A stretch of 64,000 nucleotides of DNA from Branchiostoma floridae (Eukaryota > Chordata > Leptocardii > Amphioxiformes > Branchiostomatidae), in contig NC_049988.1 in assembly GCF_000003815.2 (NCBI RefSeq), positions 2,907,127 to 2,971,126 of the forward strand, read 5' to 3'. Of the stretch, positions 47,597-58,202 are shown one piece after another (positions within the stretch are counted from its first letter, which is position 1; every line of letters begins with the position of its first letter). Both the position numbers and the translations under genes were made by a program. Under the pieces are notes generated by a model, which was given only the letters and a program-made list of their open reading frames with translations, did no database searches and was not told the DNA's origin.

Positions 47597-49057
47597 GGTA
47601 CGTATATTACTGCAGAAGTGGGGAGGGGAAATAAGCCACAATTATTACCGGGAATTATGTAATATCAGACATGTGGAAATACCGTCGCCGTGGAAACGGG
47701 ACGACATGATCAACCAATCAACAGTAATCATAGACATCGCCTGATTACCTCGTTCCCAGAGTATCTCTCGGACTCAGGAATCCAAATTTTACCCAAGTTT
47801 GCCAGCTTACTAAATAGACTAGTATCAGGCAGTTACATACACGTAGATCCTTCTATCTCATTCTGATTCCGAAGTTTCGAACCTCTCAGCTTAGACTATT
47901 TGGGTCTGTATGGAGGTTTTGTTGTGGTTCTTTTGTTGCGTGTGTGTGAGAGAGTGTCGCGACAATGGACGGGAGGGAGTGAGCCAGCAATTATCCTCAG
48001 CAAAGTCACCTTCCCCTGCTATTTACACGTCAAAGTCGTCCATTTTGTTTCCACGTTCACACACAACACTAACCATTTACCCTCTACTCTCCAGAACAAA
48101 AAGCACCCGTGAGCTCGAAAAGGCGACACGTCTATGCAAATTCAAGTCAACTACTTGCATTTGAAGACTTTCTGAGGAAAAGTTTTGGTCAGAATTTTGC
48201 TGCGTAGAGGAACCAAAGTGAAGAACGTAGCCTTGCTTTATGGAAAGCCACGTTGCTAAGGGATACCAAGTTTGGGCGGCCAAAAAGTCGTCTGACAACA
48301 CCACGTAGAAACATAAGTTTGGGTTAGGGGAGCAGGGAGGGGGCGCAAATTGATTCACGTATTCTTCCCTCCCTCTTTCACGTCCATTGTCGACCATTTC
48401 TCGCACCGCAGTGGGGCCAAAGTGAGCTGAAACGACGTGAAATTTCTCGGCATAGAAGCAAGAAAAACTCAAGTGGCGAACTTGAATCGACAGAGCAAAA
48501 GCCACACAAGACCTCCCCATCGCTTGTAAAGATCTCAATTTAATGGTTTTCAATAGCACAGATCTTTAGAAACAAACACAGACTACGAAAAAGTCAAGCC
48601 GCAACAACAATAGAATGTCTGTACAAAAATATATCTACATCACACAACATTTAGCAGAACAATTAAATAATGCATTGTTTACACTTAACCGGAAGCGCTC
48701 AAAATCACGAATAAAGCCTCAAAAATATCTAGCATGTATTCTTGACATAATTTTTGTCAAAAAAAATTTCGATCTACGAAATTCGATAGATTATATTAGC
48801 CTCCTGAATAGCAGGCTGTACGAACGTGTCTTTTTTTTTGAACTTCAGAAAGTATATCAGTTTTATTACACCCTGTTTCTATTGCTATTAAATGGATGGT
48901 TTTGTAGTGCAATAGGTCTAATTTGCCATGGCCATTAGACAAATAAACAGACTCGTAGAACCTACTTGGGAGGATAGGACTATATAAATTCACACATATC
49001 GTCCACAAAGAAAACAAAATGTCCATCCATGCAACAACTGACGAAGGAATGATCGGT

Positions 49058-49242
49058 TCATGCCGGCGTGACGTTTTCGTAACCCGTCGTCTTACTTCGG
49101 GAGGCTCTCGGGTCTTCGGGAGTCCATACCTTGGCGTACAGTGTTGAGCCGCTACTGGCGGGCTTCTTTTCGTCCGTCCAGGACAAGGAATGACCCGCTA
49201 GCGGTGGTAGTCCATACTCTAGGTCTCCGGGCGTCGGGACGC
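49058..49242 (-). CDS. Ptf1a: Ptf1a paralog 1 exon 2
   Basis: 185 bp from acceptor AACACAG to TGA at 49058-49060. It encodes the HSLSWTDE and KVWTPEDP motifs. Confidence 0.95.
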
Positions 49243-50781
49243 CTGTGTTAATGAAGTAAATAACAGTGTAAAAATGACACGAAATGGGTAGCGTTTTCTA
49301 CTCGTGGCTATAACAAGGCCAGCGTTAGCAAAAGTTATGTATTGCCTCCTTCGGTCAATATTGACCATGGTAAAATCCTAATTGATATCAGCCCTACAGC
49401 TTCAACTATGACTAAACCGTTCAATAAGAGATTGACACTCTCTGTCTGCAAAATAGAATCAAATATAAAACAGGCATCATAGAAAAAACAAACAAAGAAA
49501 TAATTGAATATTTCGTTATTTTGTAGTATAAACACAAAGCAATATCTGACCCCCTCCCCTAAGATGTTGGTAACGCGCTACGTCGCGTGCTTCAAAAGTT
49601 TCCATATGGAAAACTTTGTCACGGTTGTGTTTCAATTTTTCACGGTCCTAATCATAACTTACTGTCCCCCTGCCAAACACTGTATTCAAAAGGCAAATCA
49701 GTGTGTCAAAATCTATTCTTATTTTCCATCTGGAACTCCGACCAGTTTTTCGCACGAGTTTTGCGGGCGCCCATTTCGAACGTGACGTCATAATCAAACG
49801 AGTTAGAGGGTGGGTGAGGGAAGGTCCGTGAGAAAATTTTGCTTTCCTACAATATGGTAACTTTCTAATCGTATTCCTTTGTGTTTGTAAGATTGAAATG
49901 ACCTCCGATCGTCACAGAAATGCTGCACCTGTTCTTGTAAAAAAATCAGAGACGTCGTAAGTTGAATATTATTTTTGAAAGCGATAGAAAGTTTGCAATT
50001 TTCGAAGAACAAAATACTGCGTCGCAGGCCTTTTCTTCTTGTTCGTTATTTCACTAGAAATATGATCATCATAAACATGGTACCTATTGATACATACGTA
50101 AATCTATGTAATTTCATAAATTTTTCATGGCAAAATAACTTCCAAATCGAAATGTTACGTGCTTTTTTCGTGTGTCTGTTTAGTATTGTTGAGATAGAAG
50201 TTGTGAATATGTGCGCGCGAAGTAGTATATGTTTAACCATTACCAGAGCTGTGAAGAAAAAATGGAAAATTCCTAAAATATTAAATAAAAAAACTCTTAC
50301 CAGTTCCTCGGTGACATATGATGACTTTTTTGGGCTGTGGGTGATTCGGGATGACTTCGCCGTTTAGTTCGACGTCAGAGTTCAGAAGGTCCGAAAGGAA
50401 GTTTATGTACCCAATGGCCAGACGCAAAGTGTCGACTTTTGACAGTCGCTTTTCGTACGGTAGCGTCGGGATTCTCTGACGCAGGCCGTCAAAAGCATCG
50501 TTGATCGACTGCATGCGTCGCCGTTCGCGTAAGTTTGCGGCCTGACGTTGCGCTTGTTGCTGCACCGCCGATCTCTTCTTACGTCGCCGTCGGACGCTGG
50601 GAGACGTTGATCCGTCAGGCGAGCGCGAGTCGTCCGTCAAGTCTTCCTGATCGAAGACGCCGTCGAGGTTGTCGTAAGACGACGGCGACGACGCGAAGTC
50701 GTCGAAGAAGTGTTCGACGTCGACGTCGCTGCCGACGCTGCTCATATCGTCTAGCGTGACGTCTTGACGTAAAGTGGACAT
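49058..50781 (-). CDS. Ptf1a: Ptf1a paralog 1 (bHLH transcription factor), 2 exons
   Basis: Exons 50301-50781 and 49058-49242 join in phase 1 to give 221 residues. The bHLH domain is at about residues 79-133, with [15 protein letters not shown] and [20 protein letters not shown], followed by KKVIICHRG. Exon 2 gives [17 protein letters not shown] and KVWTPEDPR, the conserved C-terminal Ptf1a motifs whose tryptophans mediate RBPJ/RBPJL contact in vertebrates. Ptf1a is a sequence-specific activator in pancreas and neural development, acting as the PTF1 trimer. The protein is shorter than vertebrate Ptf1a, mostly before the bHLH. I chose the ATG at 50781; an ATG twelve codons later (50745) aligns as well with paralog 2. 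A TTTAAA box and CCAAT lie upstream and a minus-strand AATAAA is at 48862-48867. This copy is nearer vertebrate Ptf1a than paralog 2. Confidence 0.95.
50301..50781 (-). CDS. Ptf1a: Ptf1a paralog 1 exon 1
   Basis: 481 bp: an acidic N-terminus, an RRRRKKR stretch, the bHLH and [10 protein letters not shown], ending at donor GTAAGA in phase 1. Confidence 0.95.
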
Positions 50782-50815
50782 AGCGCGGTCCCTAGAGTTT
50801 ACGCCCGCGGGTCCC

Positions 50816-50888
50816 TTTAAACAGGGCCGAACTCTTCTTGGATTCAAACCAAACCCGTGACACGTGGAACTAGAACTAAGGGACCAAT
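50816..50888 (-). promoter_or_regulatory. Ptf1a paralog 1 core promoter: TTTAAA box and CCAAT
   Basis: TTTAAA at 50816-50821, 35 bp before the chosen ATG; CCAAT at 50884-50888. The short distance to the ATG supports the alternative start at 50745. Paralog 2 has the same TTTAAAGG context. Confidence 0.5.
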
Positions 50889-50983
50889 CACAGACCAGGA
50901 CACGCACGGCCGCGGTTTTCATGGCGCGTGGCGGTTAGGTGGGGAGGGTGGCCCTCGCGTGGGCTCGCATTTTGTCAACAACA

Positions 50984-51009
50984 GCGGAAGAGACAATATT
51001 TGTCCACTC
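50984..51009 (-). promoter_or_regulatory. 26-bp upstream element shared by both Ptf1a paralogs, copy 1
   Basis: It matches 54601-54626 at 23 of 26 positions, including an identical CAATATTTGTCCACTC. It starts about 203 bp upstream of the ATG. TATTTGT fits the forkhead consensus TRTTTRY. Confidence 0.7.
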
Positions 51010-53514
51010 GGCCCAGAATTACCGGGACTACACAAACTAGTAACCAAAGCACAGAAGATTTCGTGGAGAAAGAAGGGGGAGGGGCTATTTTTTTGTGTAT
51101 AAAACAAGCTCTCACACAAAGAGAACATTTAGACCAAAAGTAAACATCCTTTAATAGTTTTCACAGTTTAAGCGGACGGTAGAAGGTATTGGGCACAAAC
51201 CAAACACTGGGTTAAAATGGAGGCAAACAAGAACACGCGACTACAAGAGAGATTATTGACAATTACTAATCCTTACGGAGTAGAACCAAAAGCAAGAAAT
51301 AACTTAAGCTTTTTAGAGATATCTGGCTACAAACGATGCTGAATATTATCATGTCAAATCTGTAAGAAAAAAAAAGAACGAAAAATAGATATATTATTTG
51401 ATTCCTTAGTATGAAAATTAACGTGATAGCCCACACCACGTTTTAATCTAGTGCTAATAATTTTAGATTTATTTCTTTTTGTTTTTTGAAGCGACTGTAA
51501 ATTTTTCATAATCATGGAAAATGTCATTGAAATGTATCACTGTTATGTAGGACAAAACATTTCGCCGTTGTCATCCGTTAACGTTTACAGCAAACTGTTT
51601 CTTCTACCTATTACATAATTTATCATATCTATAAATTACATATATTCATCGTGCTTACCTGGCTATATTTGCTATGGACAAGTAGGGGTTCTTTAATGGC
51701 CTAAAATTAGCACGTTTTCTTGGTTCCACGCCGAATTAAAGTTAGAAATTCTCTTTCAGACCCCCTTCCAGAAGATTATATCATTTGATCAAGAAAGTTA
51801 TCAAATATACGTTGACATTTTAAAGTTCGTTTTCCGCATTTATGGCGTCGTGTGTTGTAATGTTTGCCAACTATAGAATCATAATTCTTCTCACCGCGTT
51901 TCCATAACATAACAAGCGAAAAGAAGTTGAACCTACACAGTACATTAGTTAATTTAGATGTAAGATAACGCAGTTCTATGTCACAGTATTCTATTGTAAA
52001 CGCATAAATGTAAAATACAGGTCTTTCTTTTATATTGATTTATTGATTATACAGGTTGTGTGAAGGTTTGCGCTACATGCGAACTTTTTGGAAGATGTGA
52101 CGAATGGAAATACCCTTTTCCTTGTTGTTCTTATTTTCTTTTTTTGTGTGGAAAATTCAGCCAAGTCCTGGTCGTGGACGTTACCATTATGTAAGAAGGA
52201 TTTACCTATTAATATCTAGATCGGGGCCCGACTGGGATATTTGCGGAAACAAAAAATAAAGGTGTTTTCAAAGGAATATACATAACTTATGCTGATAACT
52301 ACTTTTGTTTGTATCCTGTGTGTTTTGTTATCATTTACGTATGTCATACATTGCTTTCCCGAAAACAACCCGGCCGGGTCCACGGTTTGGAAATGTGGAT
52401 TGACATTGCCAGGTAATTGGGGTCAGTAGCTCAACTGTGAAACCGCTACCAATTGAACTACAAGGACATCCTTTTACTCCGCTTTCTTCGGCAGCTACTT
52501 GGCCAACTATATTGCAATGGAGGCCTTTACCATTTAAAGACTTGTTGGCGGGGAATTTACCATTGTAAGCGGACTACATCAACCAAAATTCTACTAGTTC
52601 ATGGCATACCCAGCAAAATTCAAACGAGGGGTAAGAATGGTGCCGGGGAGGGGGGCCGTTTCCTCTAGCTCTCACTCCGACAACATTAAGTGTATCCTGA
52701 AGAGCTTTTCAAGTGCCACAAAACACGATAACTCTGTCCTGCTGCTTCCTGAAGAACGCCCCTACTCGTGTGTTTGTAGTGTTGGCACCAAACTGCGCCT
52801 AAAGTCAACATTGATACAGGAGGAATTGCGGGGAGGGTAAATTTGCGCACAGGCCAGGTGGAACCAGAGGTGATTTAGACTGATTGATAATACCCTACCA
52901 GGGCTGAATTGAATAAGAGCATTTCTTTGAAAAACAGCGGTATCCCAACACAGGGCTTAAAGTATTGTATGTGGGGAAAACTCGGTTTATTACTTTTTTT
53001 GTCCGGATATTTGCACGTGAGAGACTATTGTAATCTACCCGTGTAAGGGGCAATAAAGCTCGCAACAAAGGTATTTCCGTTCAACCATTTTATATACACC
53101 ATAATACACAATAGCGTCACATTGATCGTATAAAATTGTTCCATCGACTGACAAAATGACCCGGCAGAACAGTTTGTATCACGTCCAACTTCCTAGCGAA
53201 ATATACAAGAAATATAACAATCGAGATACGGCAAAATACATTAACTGCACAGCATAAATACATACTCAATGCAGGCGAATCATAATGCTTTTTTCATGTG
53301 TAGTGCGGTTTCAATACTGCTCGCCTATTCGTCATTGTAGAAATATACAACGAGTTTTGACGTAATAAGACCAAAAGCTTCTGTGCAATGGTATTCAAAG
53401 ATAGCGAACAATATACACGTTCTGATATATCAACATTTACAAAATAAAGGCGCCTGGCCTATATGTATATATAATACTGTTTACATATAATGTCTTTGTT
53501 TTGAAGTACTTTCA
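51010..53514. other. Spacer between the two Ptf1a paralogs
   Basis: AT-rich, with no exon recognised. 52190-52400 resembles the MITE at 62083 (gtttggaaatgtg); 52640-52860 is a degraded repeat shared inverted with 19880-20070. It contains any 3' UTR of paralog 2. Confidence 0.6.
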
Positions 53515-53708
53515 CTACGCCGGAACAACTTGTGCCAACCTCAAACTGTTACTTTTCTGGGTGCATTCAGTCCTGGGGTCTAAAGGGGTCCAGATTTTGG
53601 CCACTAGTGTCTGCCCTGTGTTGGGTGTTTTCCTTTCGTCCGTCCATGATAGGGAGTGTCCCTCTAGCGGCGGTACTCCGTACTCCATATCAGTGGGCGA
53701 CATGCTCC
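53515..53708 (-). CDS. Ptf1a paralog 2 exon 2
   Basis: 194 bp from acceptor CTGAAG to TAG at 53515-53517. It holds HSLSWTDER and KIWTPLDP. Confidence 0.92.
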
Positions 53709-54415
53709 CTTCAGAAGGAAAACAAAGAGAGAAAAAAGTCATGAATCATTATTTCAGTCCACACATAACAGATAGACATTTAAATATAGATAAATGGTGG
53801 AAAATCTCTCCAAATGTTGTCGCTATAATATAAAGTACAAAGGCAAAATTAAGCAGTCAACAAGCTGATAATTGAAAACTATTTGTGAAGTTTGTCTTGT
53901 AACGTACCTGTTCCTTTGTGACTTATGATGATTTTTGGTGGCTTCTTGAGTCGGCTGTGCGCGACTGCTCCCTCTCCTTGAGTGTCAGATTTGACTAAGT
54001 CCGTCAGAAAGCGAATGTACCCGATAGCAAGATGCAAGGTGTCTGCCTTGGAGATACGCCTCTCGTACGCTAACGTTGGCACGCGTTTCCGCAACACGTC
54101 GAAGGCGCCGTTGATAGACTCCATGCGTCGACGCTCACGCACGTTGGCGGCCAGACGTTGCTTCTTTCTCTGCGTCGCTGTCTTCTTCTTCCTTGGAGGT
54201 GACGTCTCTGCGTCGCTTACCGGTGATGCTACGCCGTCAGAGCTAGAGCCGAAACTCGCCACGCCGTCGGATCCGGACTCGAAACTCGTTTCGCTCACAT
54301 CGTCCATAAATTCGTCCAGAAAATCACCACTAGGTGATGGAGGTGAAGAAGACAATATGTCTTCCAGCATCCTTGCAAAGTCCACATCACTGGCAACACA
54401 ACCGAACCCGTCCAT
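53515..54415 (-). CDS. Ptf1a paralog 2 (bHLH transcription factor), 2 exons
   Basis: Exons 53908-54415 and 53515-53708 join in phase 1, at the same place as in paralog 1, to give 233 residues. The bHLH is at about residues 87-141 ([24 protein letters not shown]), then PKIIISHKG, then exon 2 with [17 protein letters not shown] and KIWTPLDPR. Intron position and both C-terminal motifs identify it as Ptf1a-type, not merely a related Fer or Atonal gene. Differences from paralog 1: Ser for Cys in the IICHRG motif, His for Arg in TLRLAIG, Lys-rich text before the bHLH and a longer C-terminal tail. It is the more diverged copy. Whether it still binds RBPJ is open, although both tryptophans remain. 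Confidence 0.93.
53908..54415 (-). CDS. Ptf1a paralog 2 exon 1
   Basis: 508 bp: [13 protein letters not shown] start, Ser/Asp-rich region, KKK patches, bHLH, ending at donor GTACGT in phase 1. Confidence 0.93.
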
Positions 54416-54484
54416 TGTTTTGCAGTTGTCCGCTCTGTTCAGCCCCTACTTTGAACTGCCCGGAGTCCGAGCTTCACTCCCTCC

Positions 54485-54531
54485 TTTAAATATACCCCGT
54501 GGATTCTAATTGGTCGGTGACCACGACCAAT
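54485..54531 (-). promoter_or_regulatory. Ptf1a paralog 2 core promoter: TATA box and two CCAAT motifs
   Basis: On the minus strand TATATTTAAA (54485-54494), 70 bp before the ATG. CCAAT is at 54509-54513 (minus) and 54527-54531 (plus). Confidence 0.65.
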
Positions 54532-54584
54532 CAGGAGCGTTGTTTCTCTCGGACGCGTGTAGGGGCGGGGCATGTTTGCCACAT

Positions 54585-54601
54585 GGGGGGGGGGGGGGGG
54601 G
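54585..54601. repeat. Poly-G tract of 17
   Basis: A run of G ending exactly where the shared upstream element begins. Confidence 0.9.
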
Positions 54602-54626
54602 CGGAAATGCCAATATTTGTCCACTC
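54601..54626 (-). promoter_or_regulatory. 26-bp upstream element shared by both Ptf1a paralogs, copy 2
   Basis: Same as 50984-51009, about 186 bp upstream of the ATG of paralog 2. Confidence 0.7.
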
Positions 54627-54665
54627 ACCTTGATTACAGCGTTTAAAAGGTCATTCAGTAGACCC

Positions 54666-55075
54666 GTAGCCTGGATGCCAGACTGTGTCTAGGGCCCGCA
54701 CAGGCCAGCTCTTCGGCTTTCTTATAGGGCCAACATGCCCCTAACAAATTTTGCCCGGAGACAATCCTCAGTAGCCTGGATGCCAGACTGTTTCCAGGGC
54801 CCACACAAGCCAGCTCTTCGGCTCCAGGGCCAACCTTTCCCCAAGGAAATTTTACCACAGCCCCAGAGTTTAGCGTAGATGCCAGACTGTTTCCAGGGCC
54901 CACACAGGCCAACTCATCGGCTCTAGAGTCAACATGCCCCCAAGGAAACTCTACAACCCCTAGGCTCTTGGTCTAATATGCCTCTAAGGAAAGTTTACAA
55001 CTTCGTGAGGTTTTCGGGGCCTACACAGGCCAGCTCCTCGGCTCCAGGGCCGACTTGCACCAAAGCAATTTTACC
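54666..55075 (+). repeat. Diverged ~108-bp tandem repeat upstream of Ptf1a paralog 2
   Basis: Three to four units with gatgccagactgtttccagg, cccacacaggccagctc and aaggaaatttta blocks. Confidence 0.88.
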
Positions 55076-55159
55076 ACAACACACAACATGTAACGTTATA
55101 AAAATGTCCATAGATACAAAGGTTAAAAATATTAAAAACCTCTTTGTGTGTGTAAAAAC

Positions 55160-55321
55160 TAGCCTCTACCAGGCTCCGTGGATCGGTAGAATCATTATCC
55201 TCACCACGAAGTGGTGAGGAAACGTACTCTTCTGGCCGGCTAACTCCCCTAGCGTACTATAGATTCTATTTGTCCAATTTCTACAATTAGACCACCGATC
55301 CACGAAGCCTGGTAGAGTCTA
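55160..55321. mobile_element. MITE with TAGCCTCTACCAGG ends, copy 2
   Basis: tagcctctaccaggctccgt at the left is inverted at the right as acgaagcctggtagagtcta, with gatcggt also inverted. 162 bp. Confidence 0.88.
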
Positions 55322-55324
55322 TGT

Positions 55325-56225
55325 AAAAACCTCTTTACGAACAAATAACAAAGACATATTGGTGGTTGTTAACAATTACAGCACAAATTTAGCATATAGC
55401 AAGACAATAAGTGTATCATACACATGAAAACGGTTAATAAGATGGGTTTTTATTTTCTTGCACCTTGTTTCGTTCTCAGTTCAAAGAAGACATTCCTAAA
55501 CAAACAGGGGCTACATACTCTTGAATGCACACCTGCCTCCTTATCACTGTCATCGGATAATTCGTGTACAGATACGTGTTTCTGCAAACATTTAAAGTAC
55601 AACACGACGATACCCGGCCCTTCCTTTGGTCCAAAGCATCCGTACACAATTAGATATGATTATAGGTATCTTTATCTTGTCTGAGATGACGATCCTTTGT
55701 CTTCTGTTTCTACAGCTGTCATTACGTTATACGGACAAATTCGTCCAGACAAACCTTCGCTCAAAAAACCTTCTATCTGTTCCTTCTTTTCCACCATGAA
55801 AACAAAAAAGCGAGAAAACGCTGTATCCATGTTGTAAGATCATACCGCAAGGAGATTTCATAAAACTTCCTTCATGTAGTGCTCAGAAAGTTTGCAACTA
55901 CATGCACGTATTTGTATCTATATATTCTTTAAGTGACTGCTTTCTAGCTTTTCATTCTTAATCTAGGATCTGTATATATTATGCCAAATAGATGCCAAAT
56001 CTGCTTGTAGTACTTGTATTACCGCGTTTAGTCAGCTAACATATCAAACTGCTGGATATACGTAGGACCCGTCACATCTAACAGTTGCATTCAACTTTAC
56101 CTGTAACGTTGTCCTTTGCACATCTTACTCAAAGTTTGGTGCCTTCTATTACAACAATGTTCAGGATATGAGGAGTCTGCAGACTTCTTTAGATAACCTT
56201 TTGTTTCATGGTGGCTCACTGGTGA
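55325..56225. other. Intergenic, no gene recognised
   Basis: AT-rich with no splice-flanked open frame of protein-like composition. Confidence 0.5.
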
Positions 56226-56227
56226 AG

Positions 56228-56425
56228 TAAGGGCGACCGACGGATTAGAGACGGTACAGAAGCACCACCTAGCATCCGACTATAACAGTACAAGGTTCAT
56301 AGTTGCATGCATACCTGCGAAGGCCGGCCAGTGGACAAGAGACGGTACAGAAGCGCCACCTAGCAACCAGTTATAATTTTACAAGGTTCACAATTGCACC
56401 CACGCGAAGGGCGGCCTAGTCGCCA
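56228..56425 (+). repeat. Two tandem copies of a ~110-bp unit
   Basis: gagacggtacagaagc, ccacctagca and acaaggttca occur twice about 110 bp apart. Confidence 0.85.
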
Positions 56426-57369
56426 AGCAATCTACGTGTCAGCTAAATGACAAAAGAGAAAAAAATTGGCCAAATAGGGACAAATAAGTTGCCATGACCT
56501 CAATGACATTTTATAGAGGTAAATATACCAAACTATGCCAATTCTAAACTAAAAGAATAATGATTTGATAAAGGAAAAAAAAAATTATAGTTGGGTAACG
56601 TTCCCCCCTCTGTCGATGGTGAACATTACAAGATACTAGTAGTGCCAAAATGGGAAAATATATCATGTGGTAACCTTGATTGCACTTGTAGAAGTGAAAC
56701 TTGTGAGGTAGCCATGACTGAAGTTGTAAAAGTGACCATGAAATGACTTCGGTAATATATGGTGGCACCAATCTGGAAGCCATAACCATCACCTTGGTCA
56801 ATAATACTAACGTTACCACACTAGTGTCACTTTGTTCACCTGCTGAATACATGTACAGAAATAAATGACTTGTCGGCTGTGAAACCATATTTTGCTGCGT
56901 CAGTTCTTGTTGCAAATCTATGGTGTCTATTTTGAAATCATTTTTTTGCTAATCTTGTTTCACCATAGGGAACTATGCAAATAGAAATCTTTATTGACAC
57001 GACAAAAGTACAGCGACTTTCGTAAAGTCTATATGGTTTACATTTGAGTGACATTTGCATACGATTATAAGGATTTAGTGAATTGACATGTTCAACTGCA
57101 GTTTTTCTTAATTAGCTGTAGTTGTGTTGAATTGTTCTGCCAGTTCATTCTAGTGACGCTGATAACAAAAGCAATGGCTGTCACTCGAAACGTCCGGAAG
57201 TGAATTTACGTTTTTTTTTTACCAGGTTGTAGAGATTGAATTGTATTTGAAATTGTTTACCTAGATAACCTTTAAAAATGTCTTGTTTTTTCTCTCGATA
57301 AATGTGAAGTGTACAGAGGATGCAATCCATAAGATTTTCTTGATGTGGCCTTACTGGTGGAAGTTAACG

Positions 57370-57660
57370 GTCCCTGTTGGGAGGATGGGGAAGAAATTCA
57401 ACCTGCCGGTCGTTGACCTTCCAAATTTACCGCGCAAACACTGTGCGAGTTTACGTGTTCATGTAAAATGTAAGGGGGATTCAGTCTATCTGACGTTGAC
57501 TTACCATGCAAACGCTGGCCATATTGATTTGATTATATGGATAACATCCTTTGTGAATCTCAAAACTCAGGCGCGTGTGTGACTGAAAAATTAGCAAAAG
57601 AGTTTTGCCTTCATTATGACATTACCTTTATTTATTGTGGAAAATTGTCGTGCAATAAAG
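57370..57660 (+). repeat. Repeat also found near 60490-60680
   Basis: ggtcgttgac, ggccatattgattt..attatatggataacatc and the end ttgccttcattatgac match 60495-60680 in order, with divergence. The tail gtcgtgcaataaagc resembles LINE 3' ends at 25225 and 33010. Confidence 0.55.
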
Positions 57661-58006
57661 CACTCTCTCCGTCTCAAGGCATCTATGTGGTCAGGATTTG
57701 AAGTTTGAACCGTTTCTTCTAAACTCACAGATTAACAGAACAGAGTATGTAAACACTTAACACTACAGTATATTCTTAATTTTCGGTTCTTTCACATCCT
57801 CTTGTTTGACTTTGGAACGTACTTTGGCATCCTTCGACCTTTTTTGTTCCTGCAATTCATTATTTTAAAAAAAAATCATTTTTGCATCTGTTTTGCACGA
57901 TCTACAGTTTGGTTGAAAACTTTTTTTAACAAACGAAAATTGATGCGCGTATTGGTTTTTTCCATACAATCGAATAGACAAGGCCTGAAGGGAGGGGGAA
58001 ATTCAT

Positions 58007-58048
58007 CCTACCGGTCGTTGACCCGTTAGAAGGTCAACGACCGGTAGG
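58007..58048. promoter_or_regulatory. Perfect 17-bp palindrome containing an ER6 nuclear-receptor motif
   Basis: Arms 58007-58023 and 58032-58048 are exact inverses with an 8-nt loop. Within it TGACCC-GTTAGA-AGGTCA (58019-58036) is an everted repeat with 6-bp spacer, the ER6 class used by PXR, CAR and VDR at CYP3A promoters. It lies about 100 bp upstream of the P450 start codon. Confidence 0.6.
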
Positions 58049-58134
58049 CTGGCTGAGGAGGCTGGGACCGACCCATACTGGACAGTCAGAGACTGGTCTG
58101 TTCGGCTGACGGAAACACTCACTCAGTCACCGAC

Positions 58135-58202
58135 ATGCTGGAATTGTTACCTTTCTCCCCTACATGGGTACTGGTAGGACTGTGTGCGCTATTCCTCTAC
58201 AT
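58135..58202 (+). CDS. P450 exon 1 (membrane anchor)
   Basis: 22 codons plus two bases: MLELLPFSPTWVLVGLCALF then LY. Donor GTAAGT. Confidence 0.85.

Noticed and set aside
48077-48559. 160-codon minus-strand frame below Ptf1a paralog 1
   Set aside because: No splice context or domain; it lies beyond the polyadenylation-type signal at 48862 and is probably chance.
16300-49000. BMI1, COMMD3, SPAG6 or other genes found between DNAJC1 and PTF1A in human
   Set aside because: I looked for their hallmark motifs among the open frames on both strands and saw none.
50782-50922. N-terminal extension of Ptf1a paralog 1 from an ATG at 50922
   Set aside because: The extra 47 codons lie across the TTTAAA and CCAAT promoter motifs and do not resemble paralog 2.
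56544-56915. 123-codon minus-strand frame
   Set aside because: It resembles the frame at 9318-9530 in part, which points to a shared repeat rather than a gene; no splice or domain support.
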